DNA of 64,000 nt from Tupaia tana (Eukaryota > Chordata > Mammalia > Scandentia > Tupaiidae): the NCBI GenBank assembly GCA_026018925.1, contig JAKSZU010000002.1:153448495-153512494 (forward strand), given 5' to 3'. The notes under the pieces were generated by a model. That model was not told the DNA's origin, did no database searches, and saw only the letters and a list, made by a program, of their open reading frames with translations. Shown here one piece after another: positions 22,518 through 33,092 of the stretch; positions within the stretch are counted from its first letter, which is position 1; every line of letters begins with the position of its first letter. The translations under genes and the position numbers were made by a program.

Positions 22518-22731
22518 CCTATAGGGAAGCATGTGCTCTCCAAGAGTCAGAAAATGACTCCCCGGGGGGACAGCCATGCCTCAATCCCTTCTCCTCCATT
22601 TTCCTCTCGGGATCTTGGGCACATTCGCACACACGTTTTGCATGAGTTTTAAGTCGCTGGGTCTGGGACTTGAACCACATTCAGCTACGTGGGAGTCCAG
22701 TGATCTAATCATTACACCACCTGCTGGTCCC
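22473..22731 (-). mobile_element. SINE-A with 45-base T tail
   Basis: The T run at 22473-22517 is the longest homopolymer in the window, suggesting recent tail growth despite a mutated body (ATGACTCCCCGGGGGG). Confidence 0.9.
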
Positions 22732-22779
22732 AAGCATACTATCACAAATAAACCTGATTTTCTTTAAACCTTATCTCTG

Positions 22780-23293
22780 TCTTCCTGCCTTCAAATAGTC
22801 CCTGAAACGGACAGCTGTCTCTTGCCCAAACACGTGGCAAGTGCTCATGCTTGCCCAAACAGGCGACTGACTGTGTGCTCCTCTAAGACAAGCAGCAATG
22901 CCCAAAATTGGCTCCCTGGGAACCGAAATGGTGGAGAACGGTGCCTGCCAAAACAAACAGCAAATGCCGCAAGGGGGCCCTCTAGGAGCCCAAATGGCAG
23001 AGCCGGGAGGAAAGGTCTGCATACAGTCCCTGTATGACCCATCAGGGAGCAAATTTGAGCTCCGTTCTCAGTGTGTTTCTTCGAGAGTCAGCTGCTAAAA
23101 GAGCATTCTAAGGCAGCTAGCACCAGGCCAGGGAGGACACGGGAGTGGAGTCTTTGGAGTGAATTTATCCCTGAAAGATGCTAAGACATCCTTTCCTGGC
23201 TGGCTACATGTCTGCGGTCAGCTAGCCTAGAAGGGTCTGATCCAACCAGTGGTTACGGCCACTTGAGGGCACTGTTGACTGACTCACTAAAAC
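22780..23293 (-). other. GC-richer region adjoining the second LTR, possible ERV leader/gag
   Basis: In sense direction it follows the LTR at 23294-23793. I see no primer-binding site starting TGG and no gag motif. Several frames of 65-93 codons overlap on both strands and look random. Confidence 0.3.
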
Positions 23294-23793
23294 TGTTGCC
23301 AAACGCGGGCCTCTATGCTTTGGGTCAGGAACCCAAAACAGATCTGACCTTTGCTGCTCCACAAAACAAAAGCAGAATTGTTGAAGAGAGAGGCAAGGAG
23401 AATTTATTCCAGTGTAACCACACCGGGAAGACATGTCAGATTATTTCCGGCAGGTCATCCAACCTACAGATGCATTTATAAGGAAAGAGAGAGATGCTTT
23501 GGGACTAACAGTAGCTACAGAAAAGCGTAGATCAGGATAATTTTTAACTGGGTAAGGGGCACGATCAAATGATTGGTCTTCTAGACAGGAGTTTCAGTTT
23601 TAGCTAAAGATGCAGTCAAATGACCCATCTCCAAAACAGGAGTTTCCGTTTGTGGCTTGGCAGAATGTCCCTCGTTGTTTCAAACTCCAGGTTGACTGTC
23701 TCTTTGGAGTTCCTATGAGAACTCTCAGAGTATCAACCTGAGAGAAAAACAATTTTTGATCTAAGTCAGTTGGAAAAGTAGGTCCCTGTTACA
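23294..23793 (-). mobile_element. ERV class I-like LTR (5' or solo LTR)
   Basis: Starts TGTAACAGGGACC and ends GGCAACA on the minus strand. AATAAATTCTCC and a decayed TATA (CTTATAAATGC) align with the LTR at 17686. It carries an extra internal repeat of about 40 bp (two GGAGTTTC units at 23590 and 23640). Confidence 0.8.
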
Positions 23794-23994
23794 AAGTTGT
23801 TGCACATTACTGATTTGTTCGTCTGGAGTATTCCAAACTCAGGTACAGTTTGTCTGGTTTTCTTACAAGAATTACTTGATTGACTTAAATAGTAAAAATA
23901 GTAGTGATAATATATTAAGTATATTTTATGCCCCAAATATTTAGTGTAATTATTTTGCTCTCTTCAATAATACTGCAATAAAATTATGTTTCTT

Positions 23995-24265
23995 TTTTGG
24001 GGGGGGGAGAGGCTTTTGCTATAGGGTGCATGAGCTCACCAGAAAGACAGAGAGAGACAGAGACAGAAAGTGAGAAATCACCTCGGGGTGGGGGGTGGGG
24101 GTGTGATACCCATGCCACAATCCCTTTTCCTCCATTCTCCTCTCGGGATCTTGGGCATGCACACACATGCACCCGGCATGAGTTTAAGCCACCAGGTCCG
24201 GGATTTGAACCATGGTTAACTACATGGGAGTCCAGCAACATAGCCATTATGCCAACTGCTGGTCC
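23995..24265 (-). mobile_element. SINE-A1 in L1, TSD
   Basis: TSD aaaattatgtttctt and aaaattacatttctt. The body palindrome region has become GGGGTGGGGGGTGGGGGTG, a G-rich expansion at about 24085-24104. Confidence 0.93.
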
Positions 24266-24533
24266 AAAATTACATTTCTTCCTATATGTGAGCAGATATC
24301 TTTCTGTATATGGGTTCTAAAATATCATAATTATTGAGAAGAACAAATAAGGTAATGGAATTTCTAATCGGTGGAATCATAAACTATTTGTTTCACTCAG
24401 TGTAATGTTTTTGAGATGCATACCTGTTATTACATGTATGATAGTTTGGTTTTTGCTGAGTCATATTCCCTTGTATAACCCTGTATCTTGTTTGTTATGA
24501 ATATTCTTGGGTGTTTTTATGATATACATTTTT

Positions 24534-24789
24534 TTTTTAAGGTTTTTGCCATAGTGCATGTGCTCTTGCCAGAGAGAGACAGGGAGAGATGGTGAGAGAG
24601 AAAGTGAGTAATCACTTCTTGGGGGGGATGGCCACACCACAATCCCTTCTCCTCCTTTGTCCTCCTGGGATCTGGGGTGTACGTGTGCATGCGCCCGGCA
24701 TGATTTTCAAGCTGCCAGGTCCAGGACTCAAACCATGGTCATTCATGTGGGAGTCCAGCACCTTAACCACTACACTGCCAGCTGGCCCC
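24534..24789 (-). mobile_element. SINE-A2 in L1, TSD
   Basis: TSD atgatatacattttt and atgatatactttttt. Head complement GGGGCCAGCTGGCAG. Confidence 0.93.
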
Positions 24790-25116
24790 ATGATATACTT
24801 TTTTATTTTCTTAGCATAAATACCTAGAGCTGGAATTGGTTGTAGGAATATCTTTAGTTCTATAAGCTAATGTTGGTCATTTTGCTGAAATAACCACCAG
24901 AAATGGATGGTGGGAGTCGCTCCACACCTTTGCCTGTGTATACTCCTGTCAGTCTTTATAATTTGAACCATTCTCAACAATTGTGCAGTGGTTTTCATTT
25001 GCATTTCCCTAACAACAAATGTGGCTGAGCCCTTTTCCATGAGGTCATTAGGTATCCTTCTATAGAAAATGTCAGTTAAAATACTTTACTCCTTTTATAA
25101 ATGAGGTTACTTTTCA

Positions 25117-25350
25117 GGCCAGCCCCACAAGGCAGCTGGATCCCACATGGTCAACTGTGTAGAATAAATGTTGCCCTTGGCAGCGTGAGAAAACACGTGG
25201 GGCACGGGTGTGTGTGTGCCCGAAATCCTGACAGAAGGAAGAAATGGAAGATAAGGGACTGTGGTAGCTTCTTGTTTGCTCATAAATCACCACTGTGCCA
25301 AAAAGGCCCTTCCTGGAAAGGGGGCCTTCACGCTTCATCTCTCACCGCAC
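25117..25350 (+). mobile_element. SINE-C, 3' part lost
   Basis: GGCCAGCCCCACAAGGCAGC head, CACATGGTCAACTG, CCCGAAATCCTGACAG body, then fades with no A tail. Confidence 0.6.
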
Positions 25351-26380
25351 TTCTGGGCTTTGGATGTGCACATATGTATCCCCCCACATCCCTCAAATCC
25401 TCCCTCCTACAAAATCTGGAGTATTCAGGAGATAGACTCTGCTTTCACTGTGAGTTGCTTTTACTAAGGACTTTAATGCTTACAGTGTGAGAACCACCAG
25501 GCATAAAGGTCTAGAAGCAGAGAAGTGGATGTGAATGTTTAACATTGCCCTACAGAAGAGTTCTGGTGTCAAGTGTAACTACTTGAACGATAAACTATAT
25601 GTTAGCCCTAAATAAAACTATTCCAGGACGCTTTGGGGGCCTGAAAAATGCAGCCTTGGTATAACTGTCCGTTCTGTCCATTCACAGAGAAAGTGTGTTT
25701 TGTCCTTACCATTAGTGCTGTTCTAAGTCTGAAGAGTTCGATGACCCAGACTATCACAGAATGGTTTCGTGCTTGTATAGAACAAATTTCTTCTCTGCAG
25801 GAACGTAATTAAACAACTTTGAGATGGCCTAAAGAGTGCTTTTGGGGGAAACCAAATGTGACATGAGAGAACGTGTCCCCTCTACTTGGCTTATGTTTTG
25901 GGAAGCCCTTTTTGAGCATCAGCCGGCAGCCCAGACTTCTCAGGGACTGGCTTATTAGCTAAGCAAGGACAGGGCTTGGCAATGCTGGCTTTTGTGTGAA
26001 GGCTGCAAATCTACTATCGCCCGATAAGTCATTTTCCTGCAGAAAAAAACTGCCATTTGTAGGTACCTACTCCTCACGTGATCAGTGTGTGGGTAATACT
26101 TGGTCCCAGGACCACGAGTTACTGAGGAGGAAACTGCTCTATCTTGGCATTTGGAAATGCTACGTGAAGAGAGGTGTGAACCTCTCCTCCCTTGCCTTGT
26201 GATTTGGGGGAGTTCCAAGTTTTAAATGATCATGTTAGCTATGTTATACTTTTTGTAACAACAAATACTTTCTCTGCATAATGCTGTTCCCATGAAAATA
26301 ATAGAAAAAAGATTAGAATCCTAAACATTAAGCTAGGGCTCAGTTTTTAGATACGGGGTATGGTCATGAATTTAAAGTAC
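25351..26380. other. SINE-free unassigned region
   Basis: About 1 kb without a repeat that I can name and with no frame above about 90 codons that resembles a protein. Confidence 0.5.
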
Positions 26381-26382
26381 TT

Positions 26383-26600
26383 TTGACAGAAGCAGTGCAA
26401 GCAACAGCGAAAAGCAGAGACTGAAGTTCACATCCCGGCTCTGATACTTATTTACCAGTGTGACCTGGAGCAAGAGCCCTAAGCTCGCTGAGCCTCAGTC
26501 TCCACACCTGAATAATGGTCACAGTGATACCACAGAGGACGATTAGGAGGATTGCGTGAAATCACGCATGTGTACTTGTGACGTGTAATACGTAGCCCAT
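26383..26600 (+). mobile_element. MIR
   Basis: GCAGAGACTGAAGTTCACATCCCGGCTCTG, TGTGACCTGGAGCAAG, GAGCCTCAGTCTCC and AGGATTGCGTGAAATCACG (quoted in part) are in MIR order. Retains the core region. Confidence 0.8.
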
Positions 26601-27043
26601 TAATGGTCGTTATGAAGCAAAGCGAGCTTGAGGTTCAACAGGACTGCAGTCATTTTGAAATGAAGAAAGGCCTCTGATGAGGAGTCTAACCAAATGTTGA
26701 GTCACAGGAGGTCCATTTGAGGAATGGTCAGATGAGAAATTGGGCGTGGGTGTTTGAAGAAAAACAGGCATCAGGGTAATGGCACCAAGAACAGGGACTG
26801 ACTTTGATTTGTGGTGAGGAATGGTTTGCACTCGCTTTTATCTAAGCACATGCTGAGCTTTTGGGGACAGTTTGGTGGTGCTCACTGGGTGTCACTCTGT
26901 AACCTAGTTGCAGAGATAAACTCCCATCTTCTCCAGCGTCTGCCTCTCATTTCATTGACCGAAGTAGAAGCAGGAGATTTAGTTTGCCAGAAACAAGTTA
27001 TTATCATTAGTAACTTTCAGTATTAACGTTACATTCCTATTTA
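26601..27043. other. Unassigned spacer
   Basis: No recognisable feature. Confidence 0.45.
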
Positions 27044-27056
27044 ATATATATCGTTG

Positions 27057-27316
27057 AGGACCAGCAGTTGATGTAATGGCTATGTCGCTGGACTCCCATG
27101 TATTTGATCGCGGTTCATGTCCTGGACCCGGTAGCTTAAACTCATGCCGGGCGCGTGTGCGTGTGTGCCCGAGATCCCAAGAGGAGAATGGAGGAGAAGG
27201 GATTGCGGTGTGGCCATCCCCCCTGGGGGGTGATTTCTTACTTTCTGTCTCTCTGTCTCTGTCTTTCTGGTGAGTGCACACATCCTATAGCAAAAACCTC
27301 TCCAAAAAAAGAAAAA
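27057..27316 (+). mobile_element. SINE-A1
   Basis: GAGGACCAGCAGTTGATGTAATGG head, intact CCCCCCTGGGGGG palindrome at about 27218. Tail followed by ATATATATA, with TSD-like atatatatcgtt / atatatatagtc. Confidence 0.93.
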
Positions 27317-27439
27317 ATATATATATAGTCGATATGCTTATTATAATCATACATTTAATGTTTCCAAACGCTTATTACAGATATGCTTATGACAGTGTAT
27401 TTTACTTAACCTCCTCATTCAGTAAAATTATTTTATTTT

Positions 27440-27570
27440 TAATAGATATGGATATGATATCTTTCCTACCTCCTCTCTTCCCCCCCCATTCTTCCCTACT
27501 TCTTTTCATCCTTTCCTCTTTCCTCCTTCCTAACCTCCATTCTTCCCTCCTTCCTTCCTTCCTTCCCCCT
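27440..27570. repeat. Polypyrimidine (CCTT-rich) tract
   Basis: Over 100 bp of mostly C and T from 27461, including TTCCTTCCTTCCTTCC. Explains the charged antisense frame at 27402-27599. Confidence 0.85.
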
Positions 27571-28052
27571 GGAATTGCACGTAAACTTTTACAGCCCAAG
27601 ATGGAATCGTCAGCTGATCTGATGTTAAATTTAACCTGCAGATATTACATTCTTGGCTATGTTTCTTCCTATTGTATGGGTTGTGTCTTGTATCCGAACT
27701 TCCAAGTTAATAATTGGATCACAATTGCTGCCTTGCCCTAGATTTAGGGACTTTTTTTCCTGAGCATTGAGAAGATTCATTTGGTGCGAGGAATGTGTAA
27801 TCTCCTGCTTTGGAACACTTCACACAGTTATGCAACAGGAGGGCTAATCTTAGGGAGCTGCTCATTCAATTTCTGGTTACATAACGCTGCCCGGCCTTGT
27901 GCTGTGAGCAGTGAAGAGGTATGTCATTTCCAGGGCCAACGCTAGATGGAGCAAAGAGACCAATTTCTTTTTCTTATTTACATCTCAAAAGTCCACTGGC
28001 AATGCAAGAATTCATCTTATAATTAGATGACTTAATGGGCTAGTCAGAGGTT
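27571..28052. other. Unassigned spacer
   Basis: No recognisable feature. Confidence 0.45.
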
Positions 28053-28064
28053 AGAACAGACACT

Positions 28065-28162
28065 GGGGACCAGCAGTTGGCATAATGGCTATATCGTTGG
28101 ACTCCCACATAGTCAACTGCAGTTTAAGTCCCAGACGCAGTGGCTTAAACTCACACCGGGTG

Positions 28163-28201
<39 letters not shown>

Positions 28202-28350
28202 CCAAGATCCCAAGAGGAGAATGGAGGAGAAGGGATAGTGACGTGGCCATCCCCCTGGGGGGTGATTTCTTACTTTCTGTCTCTCTGTCTCTCTCTGGTG
28301 AGCGCACGCACCCTGTGGCCAAAACCTCTCCAAAAAAGAGAGAGAGAAAG
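28065..28350 (+). mobile_element. SINE-A1 with internal (TG)n expansion
   Basis: The body segment normally GTGTGCGTGCGTGCCC has grown into (TG)n at 28166-28200. TSD-like agaacagacact and agaatagaccct. Confidence 0.92.
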
Positions 28351-28871
28351 AGAGAATAGACCCTTATTTTCTCTTGTTCCTCTCCTTCTTTCTCTCCGTC
28401 ATCTCACTTTCCTTGTTTGGTCTTGCAGCATGCCTTTAATTTGGGCGCTTTTGCTGGAGTAGAACAGGCAGAGGGCAGTTGTGCTGGTTCACAGGTGCAG
28501 GTAAGGAACGCACAGGGTCAACTCTCCGTCGTGTGTGGAAACGCAGGGCGATGACAGCAGTGCGTGCATTCCAGCCCTGTGGCTGCTGCTGTTCATCCAG
28601 GTTCTTGAAAGCTGGTGTGTTGGGCTCATGGCCAGTCTCTGCCCTTACAGTCCTTCCCCATTACCTCATTAGGCCAAGCTTATAGATGGGGGTTGGTCAC
28701 GGTCGTGAGTTTAAAGCAGTTCTGATAGAGGCCGTGTAGAGCAACAGGGAACGTCCATGTGCCTACATGCACGTATTGATAGGCATTGTTTCCACCCATT
28801 ACTTCCCAGTCTTCCCAAAGACATTCTTCCCCCTTTCTACAACTCCATCTTTCTTATCTATAGCCTACCTA
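28351..28871. other. Unassigned spacer
   Basis: 28670-28750 resembles 26320-26405 (ATAG ATGGGGGTTGGTCAC...GAGTTTAAAG against ATACGGGGTATGGTCAT...AATTTAAAG). Otherwise nothing. Confidence 0.4.
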
Positions 28872-28883
28872 AAAGAGCACACC

Positions 28884-29153
28884 AATGATTTATTTATTTA
28901 CTTTTAGAGAGAGAGATTTTTTCTATAACGTGTGCTCTCTGGAGGAAGAGACAGAGAGACAGAAAGTAAGAAATTACCCCCAGAGGGGGGATGGTCATGT
29001 TTCAATCCCTTCTGCTCCATTCTCTTCTCAGGATTTTGAGCACACACGCACCTGCGCCAAGTGTGAGTTTTAAGCCACCGGGTCCGAGACTCCAACCACG
29101 GTCGACTACGTGGGTGTCCAGCAATGTAACCATCATGCCATCTGCTGGTCTCC
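28884..29153 (-). mobile_element. SINE-Ai, perfect TSD
   Basis: TSD aaagagcacacc at 28872-28883 and 29154-29165. Tail (TTTA)n. The head ends GGTCTCC instead of GGTCCC. Confidence 0.95.
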
Positions 29154-29165
29154 AAAGAGCACACC

Positions 29166-29846
29166 TTTTAATCAGCTCCTTCATGTGAGACGTAGATCAA
29201 TTGAATCACGTTGTCTTTAGAGTCACTTTCCCGGTCTAAAGAGGTTATATATATTCCTATTTCTTAGCCAGGGCCAGTTTTTTCCTTTTGTCCTTATTCC
29301 CTTCTGTTCCTTGTATTTCACGGTTGTGCAATTGTTCATAAGTTTATTCTAAATAAACCTTACTTCTAGTAAGCACTCGTCGGTTGGTGGAATGAATGGG
29401 AAAGTGAATGAGAGACCAGCTCCTTTGACCTTACCCACCCATCTTCAACATCTCCTCTCCTGTTCTCTTCCCCACCCCCCATTCTATTCACTTGTCCTCC
29501 TCATTTCATTGTCCTTGGCCAGTAATTGAATGTCGGCCCTGGTTCAAATTCCTCCTTCACAAGTGAATTCGTCTATGGAATCTTTTCTGTTGCTTCCCTG
29601 CTGTGTCATTTTAATTGCTCGTGTTTTCTATCTCGTTTTCCATGGTTCTCTCTGGCTTGTATGCATGAGAGTCCTGCTCACTAAAATGAGATTGACTGAG
29701 ATATTTATTTGAGATACTTATTTGAAGTGGCAGATTTGAGTTCACCTCTGCACACAAATAAAACTTGAATTTTGGTTTGAAGGTTATGAAAACAAAACTA
29801 AATTAGTACATGAATAGTTTGGGCATATCAGGCAAATATCAGAAAT
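29166..29846. other. Unassigned spacer
   Basis: No recognisable feature; a 60-codon hydrophobic frame at 29530 is not convincing. Confidence 0.45.
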
Positions 29847-29855
29847 AAATGAGCT

Positions 29856-30121
29856 CGGGAACCAGCAGTTAGTGTAATGGCTATGTTGCTGGACTCCCAC
29901 GTAGTCGACTGCGGTTCGCGTCCCGAACTCGGTGGCTTAAAACTCACGCCGGGCGCGTGTGCGTGTGTGCCCAAGATCCCGAGAGAATGGAGGAGAAGGG
30001 ATTGCAGTGTGACCATCCCCCCTGGGGGGTGATTTCTCGCTTTCTGTCTCTATGTCTCTCTCTGTCTGTCTGGCGAGCACACACGCCCTATAGCAAAAAC
30101 CTCTCCCCCCCCCAAAAAAAA
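29856..30121 (+). mobile_element. SINE-A1, 'GGGAACC' subtype, perfect TSD
   Basis: TSD aaatgagct. B box GGTTCGCGTCCC. The tail begins with nine C after CTCT (CTCTCCCCCCCCC), an unusual C run before the A tail. Confidence 0.94.
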
Positions 30122-30177
30122 AAATGAGCTTTAATTCTTTGGAGGAGAGTGCATGGGTCAACAATAGTAGACGCATT

Positions 30178-30447
30178 TTATTTATTTATTTATTTATTGG
30201 AGAGTTTTTTGATATAGGGTATGTGCCCTCGCTAGAAAGACAGAGAGAGACAGAGAGACAAAAAGCAATAAACCATCCCCCAGGGATGATGGCCATGTAG
30301 CAATCCCTTCTCCTCTTGGGATCTCAGGCATGCTCGCGTGCACACACGCACGTCAGGTGTGAGGTTAAGCCACCAGGTCCGGGACTCAAACCACGGTAGA
30401 CTACATGGGAGTCCAGCGACATAGCCATTACGCCAACTGCTGATCTC
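30178..30447 (-). mobile_element. SINE-A1 inserted in the tail of another SINE
   Basis: The body lacks one GAATGG block (CCCTTCTCCTCTTGGG). It sits between the T tail and body of the element ending at 30771. Confidence 0.9.
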
Positions 30448-30771
30448 TCATTTTTATTTTTTTAAATTTGTTTTTTAGTGCTTTTTGCCACAGGAAATGT
30501 GTACTCTCCAGAGAGAGAGAGAGAGAGACAGAGAAAGAGAGAGAAACAGAGACAGTGAGAGGGAAAGTGAGAAATCAGCTTCTTGGGGAAGGCCACACTG
30601 CAATAGCTTCTCCTCCATTGTCCTCCTGTGATCCTGGGCACGCATGCCATCCTGGGCATGCATGCACATGCACCCGGTGTGATTTTTTCAGGCCACCATG
30701 TCCAACACTCGAACCATAGTCAACCACATGGGAGTCCAGTGACATACCCACTATGTTAACTGCTGGCCCCT
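30448..30771 (-). mobile_element. SINE-Ai, host of the previous SINE
   Basis: Contains a small internal duplication, GGGCACGCATGCCATCCT then GGGCATGCATGC. Outer TSD gcatttta (about 30172) and gcattttta (about 30775) encloses both SINEs. Confidence 0.85.
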
Positions 30772-31040
30772 AGGTGCATTTTTAAATGCTTAGAGTTGAG
30801 ACTGCTGCTCAATTCCACTACTCGATTCCAAGTCTTTACTAATTGGTAACTGGCTATCTGCAAACAGAGGGCATTTCCTCACTCTTTCCCATTATTGTTA
30901 CTCAAGATAAATAAATAAATATATTCAGATTCATATATACTCTTTATTATATTTTTGAAAATAAGAATAACTAAAATATTGATCATTGTCTTCTTAATAA
31001 TTATGTACCAAAAAGTTGGGGTAGGTGGACAGCTGAATAG

Positions 31041-31110
31041 CACTTTCTCTCTCTCTCTCTTTCTCTCTCTGGTGAGCATATGTGCTATCTGGCAATAAAT
31101 ATGTAAGACA
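31041..31110 (+). mobile_element. SINE 3'-end fragment
   Basis: CACTTTCTCTCTC tract, GGTGAGCATATGTGC and TCTGGCAATAAATATG are a SINE tail without head or body. Confidence 0.55.
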
Positions 31111-31206
31111 GGGATACCGTGATAGTGACTGATATCAATTTAAGAATAAAAAATTAAGGCTATCTTCACAATCTTCACGCATAATTTTTTAAAAAGTTGT
31201 TGTAAG

Positions 31207-31462
31207 GGGCCAGCAGTTAGCGTAATGGCTATGTCACTGAACTGCCATGTAGTTGACCACGGTTTGAGTCCCGGACCCGGTGGCTTAAACTCATGCTGAC
31301 CGCGTGTGCGTGTATGCCCAAGATCCCGAGAGGAGAATGGAGGAGAAGGGATTGAGGCGTGGCCATCCCCCCTGGGGGGTGGTGATTTCTTGCTTTCTGT
31401 CTCTCTGTCTCTGTCTTTCTGGCGAGTGCACACGCCCTATAGCTAAAACCTCTCCAAAAAAA
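31207..31462 (+). mobile_element. SINE-A1, perfect 16-bp TSD
   Basis: TSD aaaaagttgttgtaag (31191-31206, repeated after the A tail at 31463). The palindrome region reads CCCCCCTGGGGGGTGG. Confidence 0.95.
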
Positions 31463-31618
31463 AAAAAGTTGTTGTAAGTAAAAATAATAGGGTTTTTAGC
31501 CCCTTAAAGTTTTATAACAATCTAATTCTAATTGTAATAATGTAAATAGGTAGGTGTTTAGGTGTCAATTAGGAAACAATAGCTACCATTTTTCTTCCAA
31601 ACTGTCATCATTTTTTGA

Positions 31619-31845
31619 CTTTTTTTTTTTATTTTGCCAGAGGGTATGTGTGCTCATTAGAGTGAGACAGACAGAAGGAAACCAAGAAAGCATCCTTCAT
31701 GGGACGTGTTGCTGTCCCTTTTCCATTTCTCCATCTTTCTGGGACTTTGAACACATGCCTGGGATTTTTTTCTCAAGCCACCTGCTCTGGGACTTGAACC
31801 ATGTGGTTGGACATATGGAATCCAGCCACCATAACTGCTAGACCA
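31619..31845 (-). mobile_element. SINE-C
   Basis: T tail, TTTTGCCAGAGGG, body with TCCATTTCTCCATC and a head complement with GTTATGGTGGCTGGATTCC. Confidence 0.75.
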
Positions 31846-32015
31846 TATCATCATCTTTAAAAGGATTTCCCTACTTCTAGGGGTAAGAGTGAGGGAGGAT
31901 GTAGAACAGAATTATACTGAGGGGGCTGGGAATATATGTGTCAGGTCTATCTACACACGGAATACGCAGTAACTCTTACATGTAGTAGCAACCTTCGCGT
32001 ATACAGATGCTGGGA

Positions 32016-32279
32016 TATTTTTTTAAGAGGTTGTTTTGCCTTACAGTTTGTGCACTCACCAGAAAGAGAGACAGAGACGATGAGAGGGAAAGTGAGAAAT
32101 CACCCCCCCCCCCCCGGGGGAATGGCCACACCACAAATCCCTTCCTCTCCAGGCTCCTCCCAAGATCTTGGGCACACACGCACACACAGCTGGTATAATT
32201 TTCAAGCCACCAGGTCCAGGACTCAGACCACGTTGGGCAATGTGAGAGTCCAGCGACATAGCCACTACACATCTGCTGT
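32016..32279 (-). mobile_element. SINE-A, body C-run variant
   Basis: The palindrome has become CCCCCCCCCCCCCCGGGGG (about 32104-32121). Head complement AACAGCAGATGTGTAGTGG. Confidence 0.88.
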
Positions 32280-32691
32280 TTGAATAAATGAATAGGATTT
32301 ATTGAAAAGGAATGACAGGTAGTTTGTTTTCTTTGTCTGTTAAGTAAAGATAGCTCTGCTTTCTTCACTGTGTGTTTATGTGCTTCAGGGCTCCATGGCC
32401 TTTGGTTTGGAGAGGTGGCTCGGCTTCCCTCATCATGTATTTGTGGCCTTTTAAATACCCTCTTCTTGATTTCTACCTCCTAGTGTTTATAGGAGTTTGC
32501 AAGTTGCAGCCAAGAAGTCAGGTATGAACAGAATGTGAATTGTTCGCTAGATTAAACTCTAAGCCTGAGGGTCATTAGGAGAGAAACCAGACGTTGACTA
32601 GCTGCTGTTAAAGCCAGGTCACTTCAAATCAGGACTGAAAATAATCTGAGTTGCTGAACTAACCTGGACTTGATTGGAATCAAGACTGATT
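32280..32691. other. Unassigned spacer
   Basis: No recognisable feature. Confidence 0.45.
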
Positions 32692-32704
32692 AAAAGCCAA
32701 AGTG

Positions 32705-32960
32705 AAGGACTAGCAGATGGCATAATGGTTACGTTGCTGGACTCCCACATAGTCCACCATAGTTCGAGTCCCAGACCCAGAGGCTTCAAATTGACGCCAG
32801 GTGTGTGTGCGTGTGTGCCCAAAATCCCATGAGGAGAATGGAGAAGAGATTATGGCGTGGCCATCCCCCCACCAGCATGGTGGTGGTTTCTTGCTTTCTG
32901 TCTCTCTCTCTCCAGCAAGCGCATGCACCTTATAGCAAAACTATCTCCAAAACAAAAACC
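32705..32960 (+). mobile_element. SINE-Ai, TSD
   Basis: TSD aaaagccaaagtg and aaaacccaaagtc. The palindrome is interrupted: CCCCCCACCAGCATGGTGGTGG. Confidence 0.92.
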
Positions 32961-33029
32961 AAAACCCAAAGTCAAAACAAATGACTATTCTGCTTCTTTG
33001 CAGAAAGCTGAATTTTGGTGTACCAAACA

Positions 33030-33092
33030 TCCCTTTGTTTTGTTTTTCTTTCTGTTTTTGTTTTTGTTTTTCTTTCTGTTTTTGGTTTTGTT
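33030..33092. repeat. T-rich (TTTTTG) low-complexity tract
   Basis: Repeated TTTTTG and TTTCTTTCTG units, duplicated TTTCTTTCTGTTTTTG. Confidence 0.8.

Larger units (their letters stand above)
23940..25107 (-). mobile_element. Old L1 (L1M-type), split by two SINEs
   Basis: Pieces 23940-23994, 24266-24533 and 24790-25107. The plus strand reads as L1 complement: AATACTGCAATAAAATTATG, GGAATCATAAACTATTTG, TAAATACCTAGAGCTGGAATTG, CATTTGCATTTCCCTAAC. Confidence 0.8.
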
